A DNA stretch of 64,000 bases from Pseudogemmobacter bohemicus. Lineage in GTDB: Bacteria > Pseudomonadota > Alphaproteobacteria > Rhodobacterales > Rhodobacteraceae. The position numbers and the translations under genes were made by a program. Below, in pieces: positions 19,166 to 27,316 of the stretch (positions are counted from its first letter, which is position 1; every line of letters starts with the position of its first letter). The notes below the pieces were generated by a model. It was not told the DNA's origin. It ran no database searches and saw only the letters and a list, made by a program, of their open reading frames with translations. The stretch lies in contig NZ_QNHG01000004.1 of the NCBI RefSeq assembly GCF_003290025.1, positions 356,058-420,057 on the forward strand, written 5' to 3'.

Positions 19166-20503
19166 TCAGTACCCGCCGCGTCCCGGGATCCAGCTGGTCC
19201 CCGCCAGCGGCACGCCGGCCATGGCGGCGGCCTCTACCGTCAGGGCACAGAGATCCTCGGGTTCGAGGTTGTGGACATGGTTCTTGCCGCAGGCGCGGGC
19301 GATGGTCTGGGCCTCCAGCGTCATCACCTTGAGGTAATTCGCGAGCCGCCGCCCCGCCTGAACCGGGTCGAGGCGCTTTTGCAGCTCGGGGTCCTGGGTG
19401 GTGATACCGGCCGGGTCCTTGCCCTCATGCCAGTCATCATAGGCGCCGGCGGTGGTGCCGAGCTTTTGGTATTCCGCCTCCCAATGCGGGTCATTATCGC
19501 CCAGAGCGATCAGCGCGGCGGTGCCGACCGCGACCGCATCGGCGCCAAGCGCCAGCGCCTTGGCCACATCGGCGCCGGTGCGGATACCGCCCGAGACGAT
19601 CAGCTGCACCTTGCGATGCATGCCCATATCCTGCAGCGCCTTGACCGCCTGGGGCAGCGCCGCCAGCGTCGGCTGGCCGACATGTTCGATGAACACGTCC
19701 TGCGTTGCCGCCGTGCCGCCCTGCATACCGTCGATCACCACCACATCGGCGCCCGCCTTGACCGCCAGCGTGGTGTCGTAATAGGGCCGTGCGCCGCCGA
19801 TCTTGATATAGATCGGCTTCTCCCAGCCGGTGATCTCACGGATCTCGAGGATCTTGATCTCAAGGTCGTCAGGGCCGGTCCAGTCGGGGTGACGGCAGGC
19901 CGAGCGCTGGTCGATCCCTTTGGGAAGATTGCGCATTTTGGCAACCCGGTCCGAGATCTTCTGGCCCAGAAGCATGCCGCCGCCGCCGGGCTTCGCGCCC
20001 TGGCCGACCACAAGCTCAATCGCATCGGCACGGCGCAGGTCATCGGGGTTCATGCCGTAGCGGGACGGCAGATACTGGTAGACGAGGGTTTTGGAATGCC
20101 CGCGTTCCTCGGGCGTCATGCCGCCATCGCCGGTGGTGGTCGAGGTGCCCGACAGCGTCGCGCCGCGCCCCAGAGCCTCTTTGGCGGCGCCCGACAGCGC
20201 CCCAAAGCTCATCCCCGCGATGGTTACGGGGATGTCCAGCGTGATCGGCTTTTTGGCGAAACGGGTGCCGAGGACAACCTTGGTCTCGCAGCGCTCGCGG
20301 TAGCCTTCCAGCGGATAGCGCGAGATCGAGGCGCCGAGGAACAAGAGGTCGTCGAAATGCGGCAGCTTGCGCTTGGCGCCACCGCCGCGGATGTCATAGA
20401 TGCCGGTCGCGGCCGCGCGGCGGATCTCGGAATTGATCTCCTGGCTATAGGTCCAGGACTGGCGCGGCACGGTTTGCGGGATCGTCTTCTGTTCGTCTTT
20501 CAT
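19166..20503 (-). CDS. mgsC: N-methylglutamate synthase subunit C (FMN-binding glutamate-synthase domain; GlxD-like)
   Basis: A 445-residue protein homologous to the FMN-binding central domain of glutamate synthase. Visible are the barrel segments IYIKIGGARPYYDTTLAVKAG, VVVIDGMQGGTAATQDVF and VSGGIRTGADVAKALALGADAVAVGT. With MgsA and MgsB it would form N-methylglutamate from gamma-glutamylmethylamide. The ATG at 20503 starts MKDEQKTIPQ and lies 10 bp after the mgsB stop. The same family includes rhizobial GlxD, so the subunit function rests on operon context with gmaS. Confidence 0.85.
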   Translation of the reverse strand: MKDEQKTIPQTVPRQSWTYSQEINSEIRRAAATGIYDIRGGGAKRKLPHFDDLLFLGASISRYPLEGYRERCETKVVLGTRFAKKPITLDIPVTIAGMSFGALSGAAKEALGRGATLSGTSTTTGDGGMTPEERGHSKTLVYQYLPSRYGMNPDDLRRADAIELVVGQGAKPGGGGMLLGQKISDRVAKMRNLPKGIDQRSACRHPDWTGPDDLEIKILEIREITGWEKPIYIKIGGARPYYDTTLAVKAGADVVVIDGMQGGTAATQDVFIEHVGQPTLAALPQAVKALQDMGMHRKVQLIVSGGIRTGADVAKALALGADAVAVGTAALIALGDNDPHWEAEYQKLGTTAGAYDDWHEGKDPAGITTQDPELQKRLDPVQAGRRLANYLKVMTLEAQTIARACGKNHVHNLEPEDLCALTVEAAAMAGVPLAGTSWIPGRGGY

Positions 20504-20513
20504 GGCCGATCCC

Positions 20514-21197
20514 TCAGTAAGCCGACGCATTGTCGATGTTGAAATTATAGAGCTTGCGGGCCGAGCCGTAGCGTTTGAACTCTTCCGGCTTTGCATCCGC
20601 CCCGGCCTGGGCCAACAGGTCCTGGAGGATCGCGATATGCTCGGGGCGCATCTCTTTCTCGATGCAGTCGGCGCCGAGCGATTTGACCGATCCGCGCACG
20701 AAAAGCCGCGCCTCGTAAAGGCTGTCGCCAAGCGCGTCACCGGCATCGCCCAGCACCACGAGGTTCCCCGATTGTGCCATGAAAGCAGACATATGGCCGA
20801 TATTGCCATGCACGACGATATTGATGCCCTTCATCGAAATGCCGCAGCGCGAGCTGGCATTCCCCTTGATCACCAGCAGCCCGCCATTGCCGGTCGCACC
20901 CGCATATTGGCTGGCATCGCCCTCGATGATGACGGTGCCGGACATCATATTCTCGGCGACACCAGGCCCCGCCGAGCCCTTCACCGTCACCGTCGCCTGC
21001 TTGTTCATGCCGGCGGTGTAATAGCCGGTCGAGCCCTTCACGGTGACCTCGATCGGCGCATCAAGCCCGACGGCCAGCGCGTGGCTGCCCTTCGGGTTCA
21101 CGATCTCCCAGGCGGTGGCATTGGTCTGGCCTTTGGTGGCCTGCAAGGTCGCGTTCAGGTCGCGCAAGGTGGTGGTTGCAAGGTCAATCGTCTGCAT
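20514..21197 (-). CDS. mgsB: N-methylglutamate synthase subunit B (GXGXG glutamate-synthase domain; GlxC-like)
   Basis: A 227-residue protein equivalent to the C-terminal beta-helix (GXGXG) domain of glutamate synthase: repeated turns such as GSTGYYTAGMNKQATVTVKG, GTVIIEGDASQYAGATG and GLLVIKGNASSRCGISMKG. The ATG at 21197 (MQTIDLATTTLRDLN) begins 1 bp after the mgsA stop, so the two are coupled. The domain has a structural role, linking the amidotransferase and FMN subunits. Confidence 0.85.
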   Translation of the reverse strand: MQTIDLATTTLRDLNATLQATKGQTNATAWEIVNPKGSHALAVGLDAPIEVTVKGSTGYYTAGMNKQATVTVKGSAGPGVAENMMSGTVIIEGDASQYAGATGNGGLLVIKGNASSRCGISMKGINIVVHGNIGHMSAFMAQSGNLVVLGDAGDALGDSLYEARLFVRGSVKSLGADCIEKEMRPEHIAILQDLLAQAGADAKPEEFKRYGSARKLYNFNIDNASAY

Positions 21198-21198
21198 A

Positions 21199-22092
21199 TC
21201 AGTGCTTCCAGAAATAGACGGTTGCGGGTTCGGGTTCCCAGACGCGGGCGTCCTCGATCCCCGGAAGATTGACCAGCGCGCGGTATTCCGAGCCGAAAGC
21301 GACATATTGGTCGGTCTCGGCCATCACGGCCGGCTTGCAGGCGATCGGGTCGCGCACCACGCCGAAACCGTCCTTGGTGCCGACGACGAAAGTGTAGAAG
21401 CCATCAAGCACATCAAGACCGGCGCGCAGCGCATCGCCCAGCTCAACCCCCTGGGCGAGCTTGTGCGACAGCCAGGCGGCGGCCACTTCGGTGTCGTTTT
21501 GCGTCTCGAAGGTCATCCCCTCGCGGATCAGCTCGCGGCGCAGGCTGTTATGGTTCGAGAGCGAGCCGTTATGGACAAGGCACTGATCCATCCCCGTCGA
21601 GAACGGATGCGCCCCCATCGTGGTGACCGCCGATTCGGTCGCCATCCGCGTATGGCCGATGCCGTGACGGCCCGACATCTGGGAAACCCCGAACCGCGCC
21701 GCCACGTCTTTCGGCAGCCCGGTCTCTTTGTAGATCTCGATGGAATCGCCGGCGCTCATCACCCGCAGATCCGGGCGCAAACCCGTCAGCGCAGCCCGCG
21801 CCGCCGCCGATTTGTCCGAAGGAAGCGACAGGATCGCATGCGTATCCTTGCGCGAAAGCGACACCGGCCCGCCAATCGCGCCGCCAAGATCCTCGGCCAA
21901 TGTCGCGAAATCCCGTTCCGCAAAAGCAGACTGAACCGTCAGCTTCACAAGACCCGTATCATCCCCGTAAACCGCGATCCCCGCTGAATCAGGACCGCGA
22001 TCCGTCATCGTGATCAGCATATCCGTCAGCAAACGCCCAAGTTCAGGCTCAAGCGAACGGTCCTTCAGAAAAAGTCCAACAATGCCACACAT
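21199..22092 (-). CDS. mgsA: N-methylglutamate synthase subunit A (class II glutamine amidotransferase; GlxB-like)
   Basis: A 297-residue Ntn-type amidotransferase. The start at 22092 gives MCGIVGLFLKD with the nucleophile Cys2 exposed after Met removal; longer in-frame starts would bury it. Further motifs are TDRGPDSAGIAVYG, GHTRMATESAVTTMGAHPF and VHNGSLSNHNSLRREL. It would hydrolyse the amide of gamma-glutamylmethylamide and pass methylamine to the synthase. It is the first gene of the operon, and a long non-coding region of 742 bp lies upstream. Confidence 0.87.
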   Translation of the reverse strand: MCGIVGLFLKDRSLEPELGRLLTDMLITMTDRGPDSAGIAVYGDDTGLVKLTVQSAFAERDFATLAEDLGGAIGGPVSLSRKDTHAILSLPSDKSAAARAALTGLRPDLRVMSAGDSIEIYKETGLPKDVAARFGVSQMSGRHGIGHTRMATESAVTTMGAHPFSTGMDQCLVHNGSLSNHNSLRRELIREGMTFETQNDTEVAAAWLSHKLAQGVELGDALRAGLDVLDGFYTFVVGTKDGFGVVRDPIACKPAVMAETDQYVAFGSEYRALVNLPGIEDARVWEPEPATVYFWKH

Positions 22093-22834
22093 GGCAACGG
22101 CTCCTAATATTGCTCTGGCGCAATGCAATCCTAACAACCTCTCAAACAAACACACAAGAAATAAAATTGAATAAGGGGAATATTTTTACGCTCGGGCAGC
22201 GATTCCCGGTTCAGCGTTGCGGTTCAGCCTTTTGCCCCATCTGGTTCCCCGCATCAGTGGCCTGATGCGGGCTGATCTGTCGGGAAAACCCCCTGAAAAT
22301 GCAGACCGCAGACCATGGATTGCCTGGCATTTGGGCAGAAATGCCGCCCGACAGGACCGGAAACAAAAGGAAGTTTTCAGCCTTTGCCATGGGGTTAGCG
22401 AGAAACCTGCCTGACGTTCCTTCCCTGAGGGGAATAGTTTTTTCCTGAATAGTTGATTTTCACCGCGCTTGCTCGCAATGTAGCCCTGCACACCAGACCA
22501 GATCGACAACCGGTATGATCTGGCGCGGCAAGTGGTCTGCCATCTGGTTCTTTGTGACGGCCCGTTTCACGGCAGGCGCTTTTCTCTTGCGGGGAAGTTC
22601 ACCCATCCCGGCAGAAAAGCGACCCGGAACTCTGGCGGCACGGGAACGGAAGGCGGGCGATTTATCCGGCGCTTCCGGAACGCAGCCTGGCTGCAGACGG
22701 AACACCGCAAAACCGGCCAGACGATCCGGCCAGACAATACTGGCCGGCCCAAAGACCGGAACGACCGGCTTTTGCCGGAAAGACCAGAAACCGGCCCCAT
22801 GAGAGGTGCCGGACCCACAACAGGGAGTGCGTAT
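22093..22834. other. Long intergenic control region between mgsA and amt
   Basis: No convincing gene is visible in these 742 bp; frames running through it are Arg/Pro-rich. It must hold the divergent promoters of mgsABC-gmaS and amt. Near mgsA there is an AT-rich stretch (22150-22190) sharing AGAAATAAAATT with the region upstream of mcl. Near amt lies a cluster of CCGGCCAG sites, annotated separately. Confidence 0.6.
22713..22747. promoter_or_regulatory. CCGGCCAG direct/inverted repeat cluster upstream of amt
   Basis: Two direct copies of CCGGCCAGAC/A (22713 and 22726, 13-bp spacing) are followed by the inverted copy CTGGCCGG (22740-22747). The set sits about 90-120 bp before the amt ATG. 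It could be an operator or an RNA hairpin in the leader; no protein can be assigned. Confidence 0.4.
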
Positions 22835-24175
22835 ATGGAAGGAACTGCCACGTTCTTTGCGGAACAGGTGACCCTCAACCAGCTTGTCCAGAACCTCGTC
22901 TATGCGTCTGGCACTGTGGGGGCGCTGATGGTTGTCGCCGGGCTTTTGATGATCGACGCCGGCACCACGCGAAGTGCAAACCTCTACAACTCCACCATCG
23001 AGAAAATGGTGGGGTTTTTCATTGGATTCGCGACCTATTTCGCGGTCGGCTTCGGCTTTTGGGCCGGGCAATACTACATCATGGGCGGCGCCACGATGAT
23101 GGATTCGCTGAGGGACTGGTGGTTCTTTGGCGCGCTGTCGAATGCCCATGCGCAAAATGTCGATCCGGCGGTCTTCCCCGGGCTGAACACTTTCCAGATC
23201 TTCATCTTCTTCCTCGCCACTTTCGCGGGGATCGTGAACGTTCTGCTGCATTTCGCGGTGTCCGAGCGGATGAAGGCCTCGGCCTTTTACATCACCTGCG
23301 TGGTGGCGACGGTGGTGTCCTCGATCCTCAGCTGGGCGGTCTGGGGCTCGGTCGGGCCGCTGACCAATGCCGGCTTCCATGACTTCTTCGGGATCGGCTT
23401 CGTCTATATCTTCCCCACGGGCATCGCGATGGTGCTGGTGCCGCAGCTCGGGAAACGCCCCGGCATGTTCGCACCGCACCCCAAAGTGCCCTCCTACCAG
23501 GCCCCCTCGATCGGTCTGGCGGCGACCGGCCTGATCACCATCTTCTCGGGCCTGCCGATGGTGATTCTCTCGTGTCTGTTCTTCGTCGACCCCGAAGCCC
23601 GTGCGATTTCGGTCACCATGGCCGATACTTCGCTGGGGATCGCGTTCAACAATTATGCCCTGGCCTGGGCCGGTGGCGCCATCACCGGTGCGGCGATTTC
23701 CTACAAGACGAAGAATTACATCTATCTGCTGTTCGGACCGCTTGGCGGTTATGTCGCGGGTGCGCCCGGCTTCGACGTCTGGCTGCCCTGGCAGATGTTC
23801 TTCGTCGCCCTTGGCGCACCGCTGTTTTGCTGGCTGGTCTATGACTTCACCTCGAAGCGCCAGATCGACGAGCACAAGCTCTTCCCGCTTTTCATCGGGG
23901 CCGGTTTCTATGGCCTCGTGATGATCGGCCTCTTCAAGGCCGGCACCCCGCGCGGCGGCTATTGGGGCATCACTGAGGGACCCTATGCCTATCAGCATGG
24001 CGAAATCAGTCTGTTGATGCAGCTGGCCGGTTTTGCGCTTTGCCTTGGCGTCGGTGTGATCACCGGGCTGATCCTGTCGGTGGTGCTGAAAGCCACGACC
24101 GGGCTCAGAGTGCCGGAAGAGGAGCAGGCCGAGGGTCTCGACAAGCTCCGCTGGGGGCTTGATAGCGGCAAGTAA
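22835..24175 (+). CDS. Amt-family transporter lacking the twin histidines
   Basis: A 446-residue membrane protein with about ten to eleven hydrophobic segments. The Amt C-terminal tail is conserved (TTGLRVPEEEQAEGLDKL matches the E. coli AmtB tail), as is AVSERMKASA. By my alignment to AmtB, the two pore histidines are replaced by Y191 (DFFGIGFVYIFP) and F353 (LFPLFIGAGFYG). It is therefore probably not a standard ammonium channel; the methylamine cluster suggests methylated amines as cargo (inference). The ATG at 22835 follows GGGAG; an ATG at 22799 and the long upstream extension are less likely. It is followed by a terminator. Confidence 0.82.
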   Translation: MEGTATFFAEQVTLNQLVQNLVYASGTVGALMVVAGLLMIDAGTTRSANLYNSTIEKMVGFFIGFATYFAVGFGFWAGQYYIMGGATMMDSLRDWWFFGALSNAHAQNVDPAVFPGLNTFQIFIFFLATFAGIVNVLLHFAVSERMKASAFYITCVVATVVSSILSWAVWGSVGPLTNAGFHDFFGIGFVYIFPTGIAMVLVPQLGKRPGMFAPHPKVPSYQAPSIGLAATGLITIFSGLPMVILSCLFFVDPEARAISVTMADTSLGIAFNNYALAWAGGAITGAAISYKTKNYIYLLFGPLGGYVAGAPGFDVWLPWQMFFVALGAPLFCWLVYDFTSKRQIDEHKLFPLFIGAGFYGLVMIGLFKAGTPRGGYWGITEGPYAYQHGEISLLMQLAGFALCLGVGVITGLILSVVLKATTGLRVPEEEQAEGLDKLRWGLDSGK

Positions 24176-24204
24176 ACACGGGCAGAGGCCCGGGTGACCA
24201 GCAG

Positions 24205-24231
24205 GCCGGCGGGCGCAACCCCGCCGGCTTT
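24205..24231 (+). terminator. Hairpin terminator after amt
   Basis: A perfect 9-bp stem, GCCGGCGGG (24205-24213) with CCCGCCGGC (24220-24228), followed by TTTG, lies 30 bp past the amt stop. It separates amt from the dmm operon, whose promoter must lie in 24232-24401. Confidence 0.6.
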
Positions 24232-24411
24232 GCCATGCCGGGTCTGGCGGCTGCACAAAACGGGGGCAGTTGCGCAAGACCTGTTCTGCAATGGGTGAAT
24301 GACAGATATATATTCCCTGTCAGGAAACCTTTTTTAACATGAATGTTGATTTTCTGATCCCGACCTTTCAGAGTGAGTCGCAACATTCATCAAAAAACGA
24401 CGGGAGGAATC

Positions 24412-25551
24412 ATGACCAATTCCTGGAGATTCTCTGCACTGGGCGACCGCCACCGCGCCCTTGGCTCGGAGCTGGAAGACTGGAGCGGCATGGGCACAGC
24501 CTGGTCTTATACGTCGGGCGATCCGACCGCTGAATATATGGCGATCCGCACCAGGGCCGGGCTGATGGATGTCTCGGGCCTGAAAAAAGTGCATCTGGTC
24601 GGCCCCGCCGCCAGCCATGTGATCGAGCGCGCCACCACGCGCAATGTGGAAAAGCTGATGCCGGGCCGCTCGGTCTATGCCTGTATGCTGTCAGATGGCG
24701 GCAAATTCGTCGATGACTGCGTGATCTACCGCACCGGGCCGAATGCGTTCATGGTGGTCCATGGTGCCGGCGCCGGGCACGAGCAGCTGACCATGTATGC
24801 CCAGGGCCGCGATGTGCATGTGCGCTTTGACGACAACCTGCATGACCTGTCGCTGCAAGGCCCGCTGGCGGTGGATTTCCTGGCCAAGCATGTGCCGGGC
24901 ATCCGCGATCTGGCCTATTTCAGCCATATGCAGACCTCGCTTTTCGGCAAGCCCGCGATGATTTCGCGCACCGGCTACACGGGCGAGCGCGGCTATGAGC
25001 TGTTCGTGCGCGGCCAGGATGCGCCGATGATCTGGGACAAGATCCTCGCCGAGGGCGGCGAGCAAGGGATCATCCCATGCCGCTTCACCACGCTCGACCT
25101 GCTGCGCACCGAGAGCTACCTGCTGTTCTTCCCCTATGACAACAGCGAGATGTATCCGTTCGACGATCAGCCCGGCGGCGATACGCTGTGGGAGCTGGGG
25201 CTCGATTTCACCGTCTCGCCCGGCAAACAGGGCTTCCGCGGTGCGGATGAGCATTACCGCCTGAAAGGGAAAGAGCGCTTCAGGATCTGGGGCCTCAAGC
25301 TTGAAGGCACCAATGTGCCGGGGAATGGCGCGCCGGTCTTCAAAGGCGGCAAGCAGGTCGGTGTTGTCACCCAGGCGATGCATTCGCCCCTGAACAACCA
25401 CACCGTGGCGATTGCCCGCCTGCCGGTTGACTGCGCGAATAATGACACCAAACTGGTGGTGAATTGCGCCACCCATGGCGAGATCGCGGCTGTCAGCCAC
25501 TCGATGCCCTTCTACGACATCGAGAAAAAGCGCCGCACCGCCAAGGGCTGA
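24412..25551 (+). CDS. dmmD: Dimethylamine monooxygenase-associated GcvT-like folate protein
   Basis: A 379-residue protein of the aminomethyltransferase/GcvT family: LMDVSGLKKVHLVGPAASHV, DLSLQGPLAVDFL, SRTGYTGERGYELF and a C-terminal barrel. In dmm clusters this subunit is thought to take the formaldehyde released by N-demethylation onto tetrahydrofolate. The ATG at 24412 has a strong GGGAGGAAT site. It heads the dmmDABC run but is separated from dmmA by 186 bp containing two inverted repeats. DmdA-type DMSP demethylase is a related alternative; the following dmm genes argue against it. Confidence 0.85.
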   Translation: MTNSWRFSALGDRHRALGSELEDWSGMGTAWSYTSGDPTAEYMAIRTRAGLMDVSGLKKVHLVGPAASHVIERATTRNVEKLMPGRSVYACMLSDGGKFVDDCVIYRTGPNAFMVVHGAGAGHEQLTMYAQGRDVHVRFDDNLHDLSLQGPLAVDFLAKHVPGIRDLAYFSHMQTSLFGKPAMISRTGYTGERGYELFVRGQDAPMIWDKILAEGGEQGIIPCRFTTLDLLRTESYLLFFPYDNSEMYPFDDQPGGDTLWELGLDFTVSPGKQGFRGADEHYRLKGKERFRIWGLKLEGTNVPGNGAPVFKGGKQVGVVTQAMHSPLNNHTVAIARLPVDCANNDTKLVVNCATHGEIAAVSHSMPFYDIEKKRRTAKG

Positions 25552-25576
25552 CCGCCGGGGGCTGATCCCTGATACG

Positions 25577-25626
25577 GACAGACCTGTCTGTCGATCCCTC
25601 TCCCCGCCGGGTCCCCTGGCGGGGAG
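25577..25626. promoter_or_regulatory. Two inverted repeats in the dmmD-dmmA gap
   Basis: The 186-bp gap contains GACAGAC-CT-GTCTGTC (25577-25592), a perfect 7-bp palindrome with a 2-bp centre, and a 9-bp GC stem CTCCCCGCC/GGCGGGGAG (25600-25626). Neither is followed by a T-run. They could be an operator, or a processing or attenuation structure inside the operon. Confidence 0.4.
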
Positions 25627-25737
25627 ACACATCATCCCCCAGGGAGGAAGGCCCGTCAGAGGCTTTGGGGTGTGGGAGGCCGACGAAGCCGACAGCCCCG
25701 CTTTGCGGTTCTGTCATGCCAGAGCGAAAGAAGAAGA

Positions 25738-26346
25738 ATGTCGCAAACGCAAGCAGACGAAGTTATGAAATCCCGCCCGCTCTATGGCACGCTCACGCCA
25801 AAGCAGGGCTCGTCCCATTTCATTGTGGCCGATGGCGAAGGCGGCGACGCGGTGGCGGCGCTGCTGAATGCAGCCCCCGATATGAAACCGCTGGCGCATA
25901 TCGTCTATATTCCCGGTGCGAATGGCACCGATCTGACCGCCCTTCTCGAAGGGCTTGGCGCGCGTGTCTTCCATCCGGCCCCCAGTTATGCATCGGCCTC
26001 GCAGCGCATCCGCAAGGTGCTGGGCGATGCGCATATGGGGTTACAGCTTTATGTGGCCGGCACCGAGGGGCTGATCGGCCAGGTGCAGCGCGACGCTATT
26101 GCGGCCGGCCTGCCCCATGATGCGCTGACGACCGAACAGCGCGGATCAAAGGCGCGGCGCGTGCAATGCGTCCATTGCAAGGGCATCACGGAAAACGTCA
26201 CGCTCGACCCGTTCGTCTGTTCGCATTGCGGGCTGAACCTCTTCGTGCGCGACCATTACTCGCGCCGCCTCGCCGCCTTCCAGGGCGTCTGTATCGACGC
26301 CGAGGACCCCGGCGAAGTGCCCCCTTCCGAGGAGCGTTTCAAATGA
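25738..26346 (+). CDS. dmmA: Dimethylamine monooxygenase subunit DmmA-like
   Basis: A 202-residue protein with an N-terminal alpha/beta domain and a C-terminal zinc-ribbon-like module: CVHCKGITENVTLDPFVCSHC, two CxxC pairs. It belongs to the small DmmA-like family found with the reductase and haem subunits of dimethylamine monooxygenase. The ATG at 25738 (MSQTQADEVMKSRPLYG) has only a weak AAAGAAG site; M10 (25765) is an alternative. It overlaps dmmB by 4 bp. Subunit lettering differs between published systems, so the letter is less certain than the membership. Confidence 0.82.
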   Translation: MSQTQADEVMKSRPLYGTLTPKQGSSHFIVADGEGGDAVAALLNAAPDMKPLAHIVYIPGANGTDLTALLEGLGARVFHPAPSYASASQRIRKVLGDAHMGLQLYVAGTEGLIGQVQRDAIAAGLPHDALTTEQRGSKARRVQCVHCKGITENVTLDPFVCSHCGLNLFVRDHYSRRLAAFQGVCIDAEDPGEVPPSEERFK

Positions 26347-27305
26347 GCGGCCAGACAAGACTGACTGTGATCGTGACCGAGGTGGTCGCGGTCAACAGCC
26401 TGATCAAACGCTTCCGTTTCGTGCGCGAGGATGGCGGGCTGATGCCCGGATTTTCCGGCGGCGCCCATACGGTTGTCGAAATGGATGACAATGGCACCCG
26501 CCGCCTGAACGCCTATTCGCTGATGTCGGATCCGGCGGATACGTCGGGCTATGAGATTTCCGTGCGCCGCGACGATACCGGGCGCGGCGGTTCGCTGTTC
26601 ATGCATAACGGTGTGAAGCCGGGCATGAAGATGGTGATCTCGCAGCCGGTGAACCTTTTCGGCCTGGATCTCAGGGCAAAGAAGCACCTGATGATCGCGG
26701 GCGGCATCGGCATCACCCCCTTCATCGCGCAGATGGCGCAGCTTGACAGCCTTGGCCATCGGTTCGAGCTGCATTACGCCATGCGCGACCGCGAGCTCGG
26801 CGCCTATATGAAAGAGCTCTCCGCCCGCCATGGGGAGCGGGTTCATGCCTATTATGACCTGGAAAAACAGGCGATCGACCTCGCCAACCTGTTGAAAATA
26901 CAGCCCCTTGGCACGCATCTTTATGTTTGTGGACCGAAGGGGATGATCAACTGGGTGCTCTCGACCGCGAAAGCGATGGGCTGGCCGAAAGGCGCGCTCC
27001 ATTCCGAGGAATTCCTTGCGCCGCCGGTGGGCGAGGCGTTCAAAGTCGAACTCTCGCGCTCGAAAATCACCGTCGAGGTCGGGCCGACCCAGTCCATGCT
27101 GGAGGCGCTGGAAGCCGCCGGCGTCGATGCCCCCTATCTCTGCCGGGGCGGTGCCTGCGGGCAATGCGAATGCAGGGTCACCGCCTCTGACGGCGAGATC
27201 CTGCATTATGACCACTGGCTTTCTGACGAGCAAAAAGCCGCGAAAACCCATATCATGCCCTGCGTCTCGCGTTTCAAAGGCGAGCGTCTGGTGATCGAAC
27301 TCTGA
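26343..27305 (+). CDS. dmmB: Dimethylamine monooxygenase reductase subunit (flavin / 2Fe-2S)
   Basis: A 320-residue phthalate-dioxygenase-reductase-type protein that passes electrons from NAD(P)H to the haem subunit. In order it has a flavin domain (LNAYSLMSDPADTSGYEISV), a nucleotide domain (GGIGITPFIAQMAQL, YVCGPKGMINWVL) and a C-terminal plant-type ferredoxin with CRGGACGQCECRV and a final Cys about 35 residues later. The start overlaps the dmmA stop (ATGA). The gap to dmmC is 11 bp with an AAGGAGG site. Confidence 0.9.
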   Translation: MSGQTRLTVIVTEVVAVNSLIKRFRFVREDGGLMPGFSGGAHTVVEMDDNGTRRLNAYSLMSDPADTSGYEISVRRDDTGRGGSLFMHNGVKPGMKMVISQPVNLFGLDLRAKKHLMIAGGIGITPFIAQMAQLDSLGHRFELHYAMRDRELGAYMKELSARHGERVHAYYDLEKQAIDLANLLKIQPLGTHLYVCGPKGMINWVLSTAKAMGWPKGALHSEEFLAPPVGEAFKVELSRSKITVEVGPTQSMLEALEAAGVDAPYLCRGGACGQCECRVTASDGEILHYDHWLSDEQKAAKTHIMPCVSRFKGERLVIEL

Positions 27306-27316
27306 AGGAGGATGCG

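Noticed and set aside
18845-20542. 565-codon plus-strand frame opposite mgsC and gmaS
   Set aside because: Low-complexity His/Arg/Gly composition and full overlap with clearly conserved genes.
22532-22834. N-terminal extension of the amt reading frame
   Set aside because: The ~100 extra residues are Arg/Thr/Gly-rich and non-membrane; the ATG at 22835 has a better ribosome site and begins the conserved protein.
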